NCBI GenBank assembly: GCA_029747015.1
Contig: JAKOGI010001341.1
Coordinates: forward strand, 74,501-138,500
Source of the DNA: Carnegiea gigantea
Taxonomy: Eukaryota; Streptophyta; Magnoliopsida; Caryophyllales; Cactaceae
Reading direction: 5' to 3'
DNA: 64,000 bases
The number at the start of each line of letters is the position of its first letter. The stretch's first letter is position 1. The position numbers and the translations under genes are program-made. Positions 35,152-45,815 of the stretch are shown here, one piece after another. Under the pieces are notes generated by a model. The model did not search any database and was not told the DNA's origin. It saw only the letters and a list, made by a program, of their open reading frames with translations.

Positions 35152-35894
35152 TTAGTTCCTTAAGCTCAGTTGAGGCCATACGATATGGGCTTTAGAAATA
35201 GGTTGGGCTCCAGAAATTAATTCGATTCCAAAATCAATTTCCCTCTGCGGAGGTAGTCCTGGTAACTCCTTAGGAAAAACATCTTCAAATTCACAAACTA
35301 TAGGTATATTCTCTGCTTCCTCTTCCTTTGTTTGGGTGTCAATAGCATAACACCAATATCCAATACACCACTGACATAGCAACTTACTTGCTTTCATAGC
35401 GGAAATCAAAGAACAGGATTTTGCCTCTCTCTGCCCATAAAAACACATTTTTCTCCCTTTTTCATCTTTCAAGATAACCTTAAGATCTTCACAATCGATT
35501 TGGGCTCCATAAGTATGCAACCAATTCATTCCCAAAATGATGTCGAATTAGATAAATCAAATTAAATCAAATCCACAGGGAAGGTGGTCTCACCAATGGT
35601 GATGAGAACAAGTTTATAAGAGAGAGGGCACTCAATCACAGAATTATTGGGTAGCTTAATTCTATAATTGGTTTCCCTCCTCCTGTTCTCAAGACTCAAT
35701 TGTATAGCAGATCGGGTAGATATAAATGAATGAATGGCGCCCGAATCAAATAATACACAAAATGGCTTCGAATTTAAAAAGAGAGTTCCAGTGACTACCG
35801 TACCAGAGGTAGCTGCTTCCTTTTTATTCATCACAAGTGCCCTTCCTGCAACTGCAGGCCTTGAAGGTAGGGGTCCCTGGTGGAGCGGAGCCAA
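35152..35894 (-). pseudogene. Element C protease and linker to RT, broken
   Basis: 35562-35894 carries the aspartic protease: TGTLFLNSKPFCVLFDSGAI with the DSGA active site, then SFISTRSAIQLSL and ETTFPVDLI. A frameshift near 35550 leads into 35152-35535, which completes the domain (MGMNWLHTYGAQIDCEDLKV) and the linker EFEDVFPKELPGLPPQREID, FGIELISGAQPISKA. This linker motif is characteristic of the Tekay/Del type. Confidence 0.88.
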
Positions 35895-36922
35895 GGTTTT
35901 TGCTGCGCCCTTGTCTACAGCTTTTAGTCGTCAGGGGCATGCAGTGATGAAGTGTTCAGGACTTCCACACCACATGCATTTGTTGGTGCCAACATAGCAT
36001 TCAAAAGTGGTGTGATTTGTTCTTCCACACTTTGCACAGGGTGCTATCGGGCCTACAGGACGGCTCTTGGAGGAAACAGGAGTAGGTTTCTTCTGATTCT
36101 AGTTCACACCCTCACTTGGAGTCCCCCGCTCAAACCCCTTTCTCTTGCGGTTGATTGGATTCAGTGCTCTCAACTCCATCTTCACTCGTTCCACTTCAGC
36201 TGCTCGCTCATATAGTTCTTGTTAAGTCAGAATTGATTGTCCAGCTAACTGATTTCGAATATAGAAGGCTAGACCCTCTTCAAACTTCCTTATCTTCAGC
36301 CTTTCAGATGATATACACTCAGGAACAAACCTAGATAATTCGGTGAATTTACTGGCGTATTGCATCACAGTCATAGTGCCACTTATCTTTAGCTCCATAA
36401 ACTCTTTCTCCTTTTGCCTTTGGACCACAGCTGGGTAAAATTTTGCCCTTAACTCACTCAGCAATTTATTCCAGGTAAATTCAGGCCCTATGAGCTTATC
36501 CTTCTCAGTATTCTACCAAATGTCAGCTTCACCGGTCAAATAATATGTCCCAATGTTTACCCTTTTTCCTTCTGGCACCTCTACCATTGTAAAGATTTTC
36601 TCCATTCCTCTTATCAATTCCTCCAGTACTACTGGATCATAAGATCCATCATAAACTTTAGGGCTGTGCCGTGCTATCCTATCTGCCAATTTATCCTCTT
36701 TAGGAGGGGTTTCAGCAGGTACCTGGGGAATTCGCTTCATCAATTCCGCAACTAAGGTTGCCAGTAATTCGGGTTTCCTAAGTTGATAGCTAATTCAGAG
36801 GGCAACGGTGGCGTGTCACCATGTTGTGGCTCCTGGCACAAGGCTTGATCACCCGATCCCTGGCCTTGCTCCAAATTATCTTCTACTTGAACCTCCATGT
36901 TGTTTTGCACTGACTCAAACAT
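35895..36922 (-). pseudogene. Element C gag with two zinc knuckles, broken
   Basis: The ATG at 36920-36922 opens MFESVQNNMEVQVEDNLEQG. The capsid fragments are at 36513-36743 (KRIPQVPAETPPKEDKLADR, KRVNIGTYYLTGEADIW) and 36222-36464 (FYPAVVQRQKEKEFMELKIS, MQYASKFTELSRFVPE). Near the C terminus (35937-36041) two complete CCHC knuckles follow, CAKCGRTNHTTFEC and CMWCGSPEHFITAC. A TGA at 35931-35933 stands where the left unit of B has CGA (Arg). Other stops are at former Trp and Gln positions. Confidence 0.9.
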
Positions 36923-37363
36923 TCTGATCATACATTAAATGAAACAATTCAAACACCGGAACCTCCAGATATATAAGATAAACATACCCAATAAATACAT
37001 AGAGGATGGCTCAAAGATTATTTCATAACTCAAAGTGTCATCATTTCATTTCATAACTGCTTACTTACATACATGGCATAGCTGCTGATTTGTATACATG
37101 AGCAACAAAAGCATATTACACCTACCTGAGTAAGCAAGACTAGCTCTAACTCCTACCCTAACACTAAACACTAAATAGCCCCTAGACACTAGATCCGTCA
37201 CCTGACCAAAAAGAGATACGGACTATGTCATCATGGTTGGAGAAGATTGGACTAACTATATGCAATGTCAGATGCTACATAAGATATAACTATCCAATCC
37301 AACCATACCATATATACCTATAGGGCTCAAAATGAAAACCATTACACCAACCCCTAGAACCAC

Positions 37364-38107
37364 CTAACGATCCCTAGATGGATCATAATCCGGGTCACAC
37401 TCATCATCAGGTTCTTCGCCTGAATCGAAGCTGCTAGTAGACGCCTCTGACTCGGCATCATCGACCTTCTGTTGAACTTATGGCTCATGCTCCTCCTCTA
37501 GCTCCACCATCAACTCATCCGCCTCTTGTTCCCATTGCTATTCTACCCCCATCTCGCCAATGCCTTGATCCTCGGGATCATCCTCCTCTCCCTAGTGGCC
37601 CTCATCCCCAGAACTAATCACCACTTAATCTGGGGTGTCGGGGATGTTTATCACCATGTGAGCCTCCCCAAAGCTATCGGGCATCAGTGGGGTTCTCGGT
37701 ACGAGTGGGGAGGGTGGTCCCTGTGTTGGTGCTAGCAGGGAGGGTGGCCCCTGTGCTGGTACTAGGGCTGTAGGTGAGGGAGGCACCTGATGTAGTGGAA
37801 AAACATGTTGTAACATCTCTATGGTGATTCCTCTCTGATTAAATTCTTCCCGTAATAACAACTCCATAGCTAGAGTAGTCCATGCCCCCTGGGCCTGAAA
37901 CCTAGGCCCATCCAAGCCTGGTTCCCTGTTAAACTCCACCCACGGATCAACCAGGGGTAAGGACCCAAGCAATCTCTGTGCACGGACTGTAATACTGTGG
38001 AACTCAGAGTAAGGGTCCTGTGCATGTGCCTCTATACTAGCGTGTAGCAGTGCAATGTGGGCAATCATAGCTCCACCCGACAACATATTAATGCCATAAG
38101 GATCCAT
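37364..38107 (-). pseudogene. Element C extra ORF upstream of gag
   Basis: Best copy of the unassigned frame, 247 codons to the TAG at 37364-37366. The open part 37625-38107 runs MDPYGINMLSGGAMIAHIAL, SEFHSITVRAQRLLGSLPLV, then EEFNQRGITIEMLQHVFPLH. A Pro-rich tract follows with three PAQGPPS/PTQGPPS-type repeats, then MPDSFGEAHMVINIPDTPD. The acidic tail (EEDDPEDQGIGEMGVE ... SSFDSGEEPDDECDPDYDPS) is interrupted by four stops that look like former Gln codons. No zinc finger, membrane segment or known catalytic motif is seen. The N-terminal ~100 residues found in B are absent; instead a ttctttgttag acceptor-like sequence directly precedes the ATG. Its function is unknown. Confidence 0.72.
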
Positions 38108-38299
38108 CTAACAAAGAAAACACATATATGAGAGACATACATATCCATAAACAAGGAACATACAAATGGGAGCAACTTGCATTCTAATAGCGTTACTACA
38201 CTATTAATATCACTCTAGCAATATATGGTAGCCCCCTCACGACAACCATTCTCACCCTATAATTTCTAACTCTACTTTCCTCCAGAAAATCTCAACCTG

Positions 38300-38311
38300 G
38301 CTCTGATACCA
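38300..38311 (-). promoter_or_regulatory. Element C primer-binding site (tRNA-iMet)
   Basis: The minus strand reads TGGTATCAGAGC, a perfect complement to the 3' end of initiator methionine tRNA, four bases inside the 5' LTR. Confidence 0.93.
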
Positions 38312-38315
38312 AATT

Positions 38316-40974
38316 TGTAACGCTCCAATAATACATGAATCATTGGTTGTATTTACCTACTTAAGTTTAAGAATGAGAAATAATAACCCAATGAACAGGG
38401 TGTTACCGCTGTCCATAAAGGACAAGGCCTCCTTATACATCAAAACTTGTCATAAACCAAAGTTTACTCGATAAGGGGCATTCACCACCATAAACACTCA
38501 AACCATTTAGTTATATACAGAAATGGGTCTAACTTCCCAAGGGTTACACCAACATACATAATTCGGTTCAAATATAAAGTTATAACACCAAAATACATAA
38601 TTCGGTTCAAATACACAGTTGTACACCAAAAATACACCAATATGGTATGAAAGCATCTTAGCACTCCTATACCGCCAATCACATGGATGGTCCTGTCTCA
38701 TTTATCACCTTCAGCCTCCCTGCCTGCCTGAGAGCGGTTCACTGAATACTTTCCTAAAACAAAACATAAAAACATTTCGAACTGTGAGCCAAAGCTCAGT
38801 ACATGCATCCCTGTACTGATAAAGATTCACCGAAAAGTTATTTGGGCCCGCTTTGTAATTCATTTTGATTTTAAACAGAGAATGAGGCGCATACAAAACT
38901 AAGTTGCTAATTATTATCTGTTAATGTACCCCTTAGTAACTGTTACGATCTGTGCATAGGTGTATGCCTGCTAAGCCAACCGGGGGACCTGGTCTGAAGC
39001 AGCGCGGGTAACTGGCGGGCAATGCCCTGTAACAGATAACTGATGGGGTCACTTATTATGTGATAAAGCACTGATTCAATTGATTCATTGATGTACTTAC
39101 CAAAACATTACGATTTCAATAAATACATGCTGATGTCAAAAGATACAGGTAATGAACGTACCTGGGAGTTTTAAATGCAAGTTTACAGCGTAATAAGATG
39201 CACTAAAGTGAAGAGAATGAAAGTTTAGGCCTTGATTCTGTTCAAACGATCATTATAAGAACATAAGGACAGAAATGATCTTGTTCTTATAATGAATGCC
39301 TTTAAATAAAACTAGCTTATGAAGAATCTTACCAATCAATTCATAGATGAAACTAAAATGATGAAACTATATAATAAACCATAGAAATGTGATTTAAGGC
39401 ACGGTAGCAAGCTTAGAGAATAAGGGCTTATAAAGAGGATACGGAAAGAATAATCCACAACTTATACTCCTGACCTCAAAATGAGACCTAAACCCCAATA
39501 TGAAAAGCTTAAGAAGTCCTCTAAAACTTTGATTAAGGACACATAACATGATTCCCACCATAGGGTTCCTAAAATGGGGCTAGAACACCAACATGTCAGT
39601 TCTAAGTTCATCCTGCACAGGTTCAGTAAAATAACCATAATGTTTTCCACAGACCTCGGATTAATACAATTCAAGAGCCATTTTAAAGCCAATGCACTGA
39701 CCTATCTATGCACCAAAAATCATAATTTTTAGCTGAGCCGATCATTACCAACTTCATCTCAAACATTGCCCTACTTTTTTGAAAATTCCAGCCTCACTGT
39801 TTGAGTTTGTTCCCTCACTTTTCACACCAATCCTCAACTTAAACCCTTTCTTAAGAGCATGTAAACACACTTTGGTACATCCCAACATCATACAAAAACA
39901 CCACACACAATTCCACTTCATATTCATGTCCAATAGAGCTCCTTTTCTAGTCACATATACAAACACCTCAAGTTTAATACTAGTTTGGTCCAAACCATGC
40001 ATTTTGGATAAAACCCTAACTTTAGGTCAACTTGAACTCACTCCCATCATCTCAATACATCATAAACACCATAATAAACCTCAATAGATTAAAAGATAAG
40101 CAAAATCAAGGATAAAACAATCAATATCCAATACTTGAACATGAAGCTTGCATGATTAGATAAAACCCTAACCCTAGCATCATCCAACTTCAACTCCACC
40201 ATGATCCATCACCAAGATGATTCTTAATTCCATAAAAACAGCATAATCCACCATTAAAACAACCAAAATAAGAAGCAAAAACCAACAAGATCCAGAATCA
40301 ACAACAAAATCAGCATAAAAGGTGAAAAGAATTACTCACTTTGCTTAAGAAAGAGGTGTGAATGATACTTGGTGCTTACAGGAGTGAGAGGGATGGTTGG
40401 GGTGGTGAGTGTTAGATGTTTGGTGGCTGTTTGGTGGCTGGAATGGTGGTGCTGCTACTGCTGTAGCTGCCGCCATGGGTTAGGAGAGAAGGAGGAGAGA
40501 AATAGGGGAGAGAAAGTGTTTAGCATTCACTTGGTGCAAATAAAACTTTGGCAAAATAATACTTAGCTGAGAATTAATCATAAAAAGCTACTTTTTACTA
40601 AGCATAATTAAGGCCTAAATAAGGGTAATTAACTAAACAAAGAGGGTCAAGTCTCGTTGGGTCGAAACCGACCTTAAACACGCTCGGGTTTGGAAAAGAG
40701 CTGAAACCGAGTGCATTTGCAAAAAAAAAAATTTTTTCCAAACTCGAGATTAAATGGTTGTGGTACCATGAAAAATAATTAAATCGCTAAATTCATAAAT
40801 ATCAAGGCCTAAATCAATCTCCTGAATTTGACTAGAACAAAATCCGAATTGCAAAGTGAGGGCCCATTTAGAATTTTCCAATTGGAATAACAAAAAGCAA
40901 TGATGTAAATGAAATGAAATTAATCATATGGATTAATGAAATTAATAAACATATTTTGGGGTCGGACTATTACA
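38316..40974 (-). repeat. Element C 5' LTR
   Basis: 2659-bp partner of 29691-32347, from TGTAACGCTCC to GGACTATTACA, with the same ~39-bp internal duplication (38556-38633). It is followed by CATAA, the exact copy of the five bases before the other LTR. Confidence 0.95.
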
Positions 40975-42554
40975 CATAACCTAACATCAAAAATATGAAA
41001 GCTTCATTCGACATGTACAAATTAAAGTTAAGCATGTTGTAAGTTGGCTTAATGGCTCATTAACCACCATTCACCAAGAATCCTTGGATTTTATCCTCAA
41101 GTCCTATCCCCCGGGCCTAGGTCATGCCCATCCTTACCCTGTCAAGGTGCTTAGATTCGAATTTATCAAAAACATAACTAGAAGACTAACCCAGGCTATG
41201 CTGCGCCCTTGAAAAATTGAGTTTTCATTCAGTTCAATGTGCCTTGCGTTATTAGACTGGAAGAATTCATATGGGCAACAAATCAACCTAATGGGCATAT
41301 AGTACATTTTATCATTCATATCTTCCTTATATGTCCTTCTTTCGCAATGTAATGCAATGCAATAGGAGTTGTCATAAAGAAGCTTCCACCAGGGACACTT
41401 ATGCCGACACGCCGACACCTTGATTTTAGTACTACTAGAATAGCCAATTGTATTGCACCAAGGTACCTATACAACTGAAACACACACATCTGCAATAACA
41501 CCTTCTTAAAAAGATGGAGTATGCCCTGTCTAAATATAAACACCCTTTTAAGTAGAAGAAAGGCAGGTTCAAAAACATTTGTTGGAATCAGCTGAGGGAG
41601 GAATAGACAAAGTAACTTCACATGGATCCCATCACTGTACTCATAATCTAGGTGTCGGTACTCTATAAGATATGTTCTCCTGTATAGTGTTCCTTAGCAT
41701 AACATCATCTAATGCTTAAGGAAGAAAACAATGGCATCAATAATCCATATTTTATCAAAACATGCAGAATTTGAAGAAGAACACGAAAGCTTCCAAACAT
41801 TAAAATGCATTTTCTTAATAAATCATTGAATCAAGCATCCTAAGACAAGATACAAGGGAAGAGGCCAAAATTAGATTCAATACCACCCTACCCAACCAAA
41901 CTAATAGCACCTTTACTTGAAAAATTATTGAACCACCACCAGGAGAGCAGGCCCCATGCCGGGGGGAGAGGTGTTGGTTGTTCACTTCAAGATAGATAAT
42001 TTGGTTCCTTTTTTCTACAATAGTACAAGATGACCTACTAAAGGCGTTATGTGCCATGTTAGACCTTCTCACACTAGTCATGGCCTTATGGCCGACTGTT
42101 GTATAGCAGCTTTGTTTGTGAAAAGATGATTAAGTTACTTTATTATTTGTGATGCATCTCTGTTTTTTCTATCACTTAATGTGCCAAAATTATCCTAAAA
42201 GAAGGCATGCATAAATTTTGTAAACCAGTTATACATGACATCAAAAGCTATAGATCACCAAAATAGAAATAACAGAACTTGAAAACTTATTTCGATCAAG
42301 TTTGAAATTCTAATCCTCCTAACCAACTAACCACAAATTTATAAAATTGAACAAAAGTTAAGAACCTGGGGAGAAAAACAAATTAGACAACAGACTAGAA
42401 AAGCAAGATCAAGCAAGGCTATATAGTTCCTTGCAAACTTGTAAATGAATGGCTGCCTGAGTGTGCCTGTCATAAAAGGCAAAAGTCCAAAAGAAAGGAA
42501 GAGAAATACTTAATTAACTAATAAATAGTGGAAACACATATTATCACTAGATAC
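40975..42554. other. Host DNA right of element C
   Basis: No gene can be called. 41670-42090 is the second copy of the segment at 1-390. On the minus strand 41316-41621 is open for about 100 codons and includes GGSFFMTTPIALHYIAKEGH, but it lacks clear exon borders and composition support. The remainder is AT-rich and probably intronic. Confidence 0.45.
41670..42090. repeat. Right copy of the duplicated host segment
   Basis: Direct-orientation counterpart of 1-390, sharing its blocks in the same order. On the minus strand it has an 88-codon open stretch that is not conserved in the left copy, so it is probably untranslated sequence. Confidence 0.55.
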
Positions 42555-42644
42555 CTTCTCTTTCTGAATATCAGCTTGAGTGTGGGTGACATCCAAATTT
42601 TTGGCCAAATTCTCCAACTTATTTTCTAGGTCAATATTACATAT
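42555..42644 (-). other. Candidate host exon, 30 codons, coiled-coil-like
   Basis: Minus-strand segment of 90 bp between an atctag acceptor and an AAG/gtatct donor. It is open and phase-neutral. It encodes NIDLENKLENLAKNLDVTHT followed by QADIQKEK, with leucines spaced as in a coiled coil. The family is not recognised. Confidence 0.42.
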
Positions 42645-42828
42645 CTAGATTCCCTAGCAATCCTCGCCAAGCACTGCTCCATATCTTTTAGAAATAAAAT
42701 TAAGGGACCATTTATGTGTTTATCTTTGGTGACCTAGTGGAGAAACATCAATAAACAGAATGATAATTAATGACCAAACCAAGGTATTTAGGAAAATCAG
42801 GACCTCAAAGATTTCATAGACGACAAAC

Positions 42829-42886
42829 CTCTCAGCATCGTCACCAAGAGAATTTTCCCAGCACAACATATCGGCTACAAGAAGCA
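42829..42886 (-). other. Candidate host exon, 58 bp
   Basis: Minus-strand segment between tttacag and GAG|AG/gtttgt. It encodes LLVADMLCWENSLGDDAE. It joins in phase with 43089-43193 (one base carried over, giving Val), which supports both as exons of the same gene. Confidence 0.45.
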
Positions 42887-43088
42887 CTGTAAAAGCTATT
42901 TAGTCACCAATAGAATATGAGAGAATAAATAGCGTAGACGTGTATATTGTAGCCAAATATGCAACTACGGAAGTTTTCAGCAAGATAGCTGTTGTAGGGG
43001 AAAAAACTAATGAGTGATAATTCTGATAGAAAATTACATGTACAAAAGAAACCATGATCAGTCTCACAATGGTCTCTAAGATTGTTAC

Positions 43089-43193
43089 CTTCAAAGATCA
43101 ACTCATCAAAACACACACTAATTTTTGATGACTTATTCCTATGAAAAACAAGAACAACTCTTTCTCTGTGACCATATGAAGGTCGCACAAAAG
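43089..43193 (-). other. Candidate host exon, 105 bp
   Basis: Minus-strand segment between a aaatag acceptor and a GAAG/gtaacaat donor. It encodes FVRPSYGHRERVVLVFHRNK and SSKISVCFDELIFE. Its codon pattern and strong splice sites are unlike the surrounding AT-rich DNA. I cannot name the family. Phase agrees with 42829-42886 downstream. Confidence 0.48.
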
Positions 43194-43745
43194 CTATTTA
43201 AGTAATTTAATAAGAAAATGTAATTCATATCTTTAACTCGCACCAAACATCCCATCATACCAAGAATAAGATCTTAACATCCATGTTTATATGATTGTTA
43301 GCAACATCATTCTACATTCCTATACTGCCTCTCCTTAAACAATTTGATTAAAAATGCAAATAAGACCATCACAACCAAGTGTGGCTCCTGCCATAGCGAG
43401 TTTGAGGTTTATAGATTGCCTAACCTCTTGCTTACTAGGAGACGAATACCAAGAGACTCCCCAAAAAAAAAAAGCTGAAAATAGAGGGTGGGAAACCACA
43501 TAGGTAAGGCCGTGTTTGACTAACATAGGCAATAGATAATAATGGAAAATATCATAGGTATATAGCATAAAAGAGGGTGGGAAACCACATCAGAAACAAT
43601 CAGTAGCACACAAACAAAACTAATAGGCAACACCTAATTAGAAAGTCAACCAACGTTTTAACATTATCCCAATAAATTCTACCCTATCGCCTATAATAAC
43701 ATACAATTGTTAACTTAGAGGCTTGGACATCAAATAATTAGAGCT
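43194..43745. other. Host non-coding stretch
   Basis: AT-rich, with no gene seen. A phrase agagggtgggaaaccacat occurs twice, at about 43483 and 43571, suggesting a short local duplication. It ends in GAGCT, the possible target-site remnant of element D. Confidence 0.45.
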
Positions 43746-44262
43746 CATTAGGAATTTGAATATGTGTAGAAGATAGGAGTAGCTTGTTGGAATGGATGCT
43801 TTTTATTAATGCTTTGCTTTTCTTGATTACTAGAGATAAGTCATCCTTCAGGGTATTAATAGCCTTCCACCTCCTGAATGGATGATGGAGATTGATTTGA
43901 TCTTACGGCTAATACAACCTTCCACCTTAATATCTTTATAAATATCTAGATATTATATTACAAGTATCTAGGATATTCTACCTAGAAGTATCTAGATGCT
44001 AATTCCTAGATGTTAGAAGTGTAGAATAATACATAACCTTCTAGCGAGATTATTTTCTAGAATGTTCTGGAAGAACCTAGAAGTTTCTAGAATAATCAAA
44101 AGCTTTTACAACTATCAAGATGGTTCTGGGATATTCTAGAAGGTTATGTTTTAGGAGATTTCAAAAGGTTCCACATAGTTTAGAAGATATCAAAATATTT
44201 TTAAAAACTCTAGAGGCTTGACCCATGATATCAAGATGTTTTTATGTTATTAATCTTGAACA
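43746..44262 (-). repeat. Element D 3' LTR
   Basis: 517-bp LTR whose right end (minus-strand start) reads TGTTCAAG directly after the polypurine tract. Its other end has decayed to CATTAGG from TGTTAGG. It has about 70 bp near the polypurine end that the other LTR lacks. Confidence 0.8.
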
Positions 44263-44271
44263 CTCCCACTT
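44263..44271 (-). promoter_or_regulatory. Element D polypurine tract
   Basis: The minus strand reads aagtgggag immediately before the LTR start TGTT, the typical form in copia-type elements. Confidence 0.7.
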
Positions 44272-44489
44272 AATCTAGAAATATCTTGCACTTTGAATAT
44301 CCATTGCTCTTATAGACCGCGATTATCTTGACCATGTCTTCAATCATTGTTGCTCAGTGTTGTAGCATATTATATCTTTTCAAAATAACCATGATCTTTA
44401 AGAATTTATGTGCATTGGATGAATTCTACTGTTGGCTCTTTTTGTTCTTCTTTAGCCTCGAACATATTTATCATGCTTTCCTTGACTTA

Positions 44490-45250
44490 ATTTCTATTAT
44501 ATCAAAAATTGCTCATTGTCTACCCATTCTTCTTTGATGGGATACTTTTTGATCTTTTCATGCTTGGCTTGAATTTGGTTGGTTAGATTCAGAAGATATT
44601 CTATATTATATGCATCAACTTGGACTTGGACCTCTTTTGGAAGTTTTTCTTCTAAGATTTTTTATGTGTCTTTTGCATCTTCAAGTATCATTATGCAACC
44701 AGTTTTTGGCTTGTTCAACTTTTCCTCATTTGTTGGAATCTCCTCTTCAAGTGGGTAGAGGTTTGAGGTCATCTTTTAAAAAAAAAAAAAAAAAAAAACA
44801 CTTTTCTTCAACTACGGGAACTACCTTTTGGATTTTTGTGGGAAAATCTAGGGATGTCTTCTTGAAGTGATGAAAAATCTACCAGTTGATTAAAGATAAG
44901 AAAATCTTCTTCATCCGGTAAAAGACTTTCTTCTTTATTAGAAACTTAAGTATTTTCTAAGTTTTCAATATCTATAGCCATGAGAGGTGTCTCATTTATT
45001 TCTTCTTGACATGCCGGTACACCCATTCCTTAGGTGTTTTCATATTGGAGTAATCAAATATCTTTTCATTCTCACATTCTTTTTCTTCCCCACCTTGATT
45101 AATTTCTCCCCCTTTTGGGGTACTTTTGTTAACTTCATGCACCTTACATTTCAAATCTTCTTCTTCCACCCAAGGGTTGATATACCATAATTTATCACCT
45201 AATCTTTTTACGTTTATACTTGAAGCATGGCTCCTCTAAGACTTCCTAAA
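44490..45250 (-). pseudogene. Element D unrecognised charged coding remnant
   Basis: Minus-strand text with clear coding character in shifting frames. From upstream it reads LWYINPWVEEEDLKCKVHEV, GGEEKECENEKIFDYSNMKT, DEEDFLIFNQLVDFSSLQED, then LYPLEEEIPTNEEKLNKPKT, LEEKLPKEVQVQVDAYNIEY and KKYPIKEEWVDNEQFLI before a TAA near 44508. It is rich in Glu and Lys without Cys/His clusters or membrane segments. A run of about 21 A (44777-44797, plus strand) and several stops interrupt it. It may be a captured host fragment or an element-specific protein; I do not recognise it. Confidence 0.55.
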
Positions 45251-45802
45251 CCTCACATGGTGACTTGAAGTGTCTAACATGCTCCCACACTTTTACATGA
45301 CTTGACCTTTGTAAAATTTCATATATTTTGTTATGCATTATGTGTTCTAATTTCTCCGTCTTTTTGAAAAATGCCTTTCATCATCAAGCACACTAGACAG
45401 ACCATATGATTTTATAAGTGTAAGTGTCTTGACTTTCCAAAAATGTAGTTTTGAAAAGTTAACTTATAATCTTTGAATAAATATTCCATTCTTTACCTCT
45501 TAATCTCTCCCTACAGCTTACCTATGAAATTTGAGTACGCCAAGATTTACCTAGGTTGTTTTCTCCCCACTGTGATATGATCATACTTTAACAAACACTT
45601 GGACTGCTGAGCTTTAGTTTGTGGGGATTTATAATTAATCTGCTTGTAGTAGACTGCACGAAATAAATTATGTTCAGCAAAGATGGCTTATGCTTGCTTG
45701 GATTAATTTGGGTTGGGAAAGTATGGTTAGACGATGCTTGGCCTAATTTTGAATTGGTTGGTGGAGTGTGAGTTGATTAAATTGGCTCAGATACGTAAAA
45801 GG

Positions 45803-45814
45803 GCTCTGATATCA
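45803..45814 (-). promoter_or_regulatory. Element D primer-binding site (tRNA-iMet type)
   Basis: The minus strand reads TGATATCAGAGC, one change from TGGTATCAGAGC, one base inside the 5' LTR. Confidence 0.82.
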
Positions 45815-45815
45815 T

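Larger units (their letters stand above)
29691..40974 (-). mobile_element. Element C: full-length Tekay/Del-like chromovirus
   Basis: An 11.3-kb minus-strand element with 2657- and 2659-bp LTRs (TGTAAC...TTACA). It has a perfect 5-bp target duplication CATAA (29686-29690 and 40975-40979), a perfect initiator-Met primer site and a clean polypurine tract. Internally it carries the extra ORF, gag, protease, RT, RNase H, integrase and chromodomain in order. It is the best-preserved of the large elements: RNase H is open for 224 codons, and the integrase keeps its catalytic Glu. Stops at isolated positions still break every long frame. LTR divergence is about 9 percent in the first 330 bases but lower elsewhere by eye. 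Confidence 0.95.

Noticed and set aside
38300..38311. tRNA-like text gctctgatacca at several places
   Set aside because: These are primer-binding sites complementary to tRNA 3' ends and stand directly beside LTRs. No cloverleaf can be drawn around them.
41316..41621. Minus-strand open frame of about 100 codons with GGSFFMTTPIALHYIAKEGH
   Set aside because: Tempting as an exon, but no splice borders fit both ends and the N-terminal half has low-complexity hydrophobic composition. It is kept only as a remark.
41815..42081. 88-codon minus-strand open frame in the right duplicated segment
   Set aside because: The left copy of the segment has stops at the corresponding places, so it is not conserved as protein.
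44777..44797. A-run as the poly-A tail of a retroposon
   Set aside because: It interrupts a coding remnant inside element D and has no target duplication. Slippage expansion is more likely.
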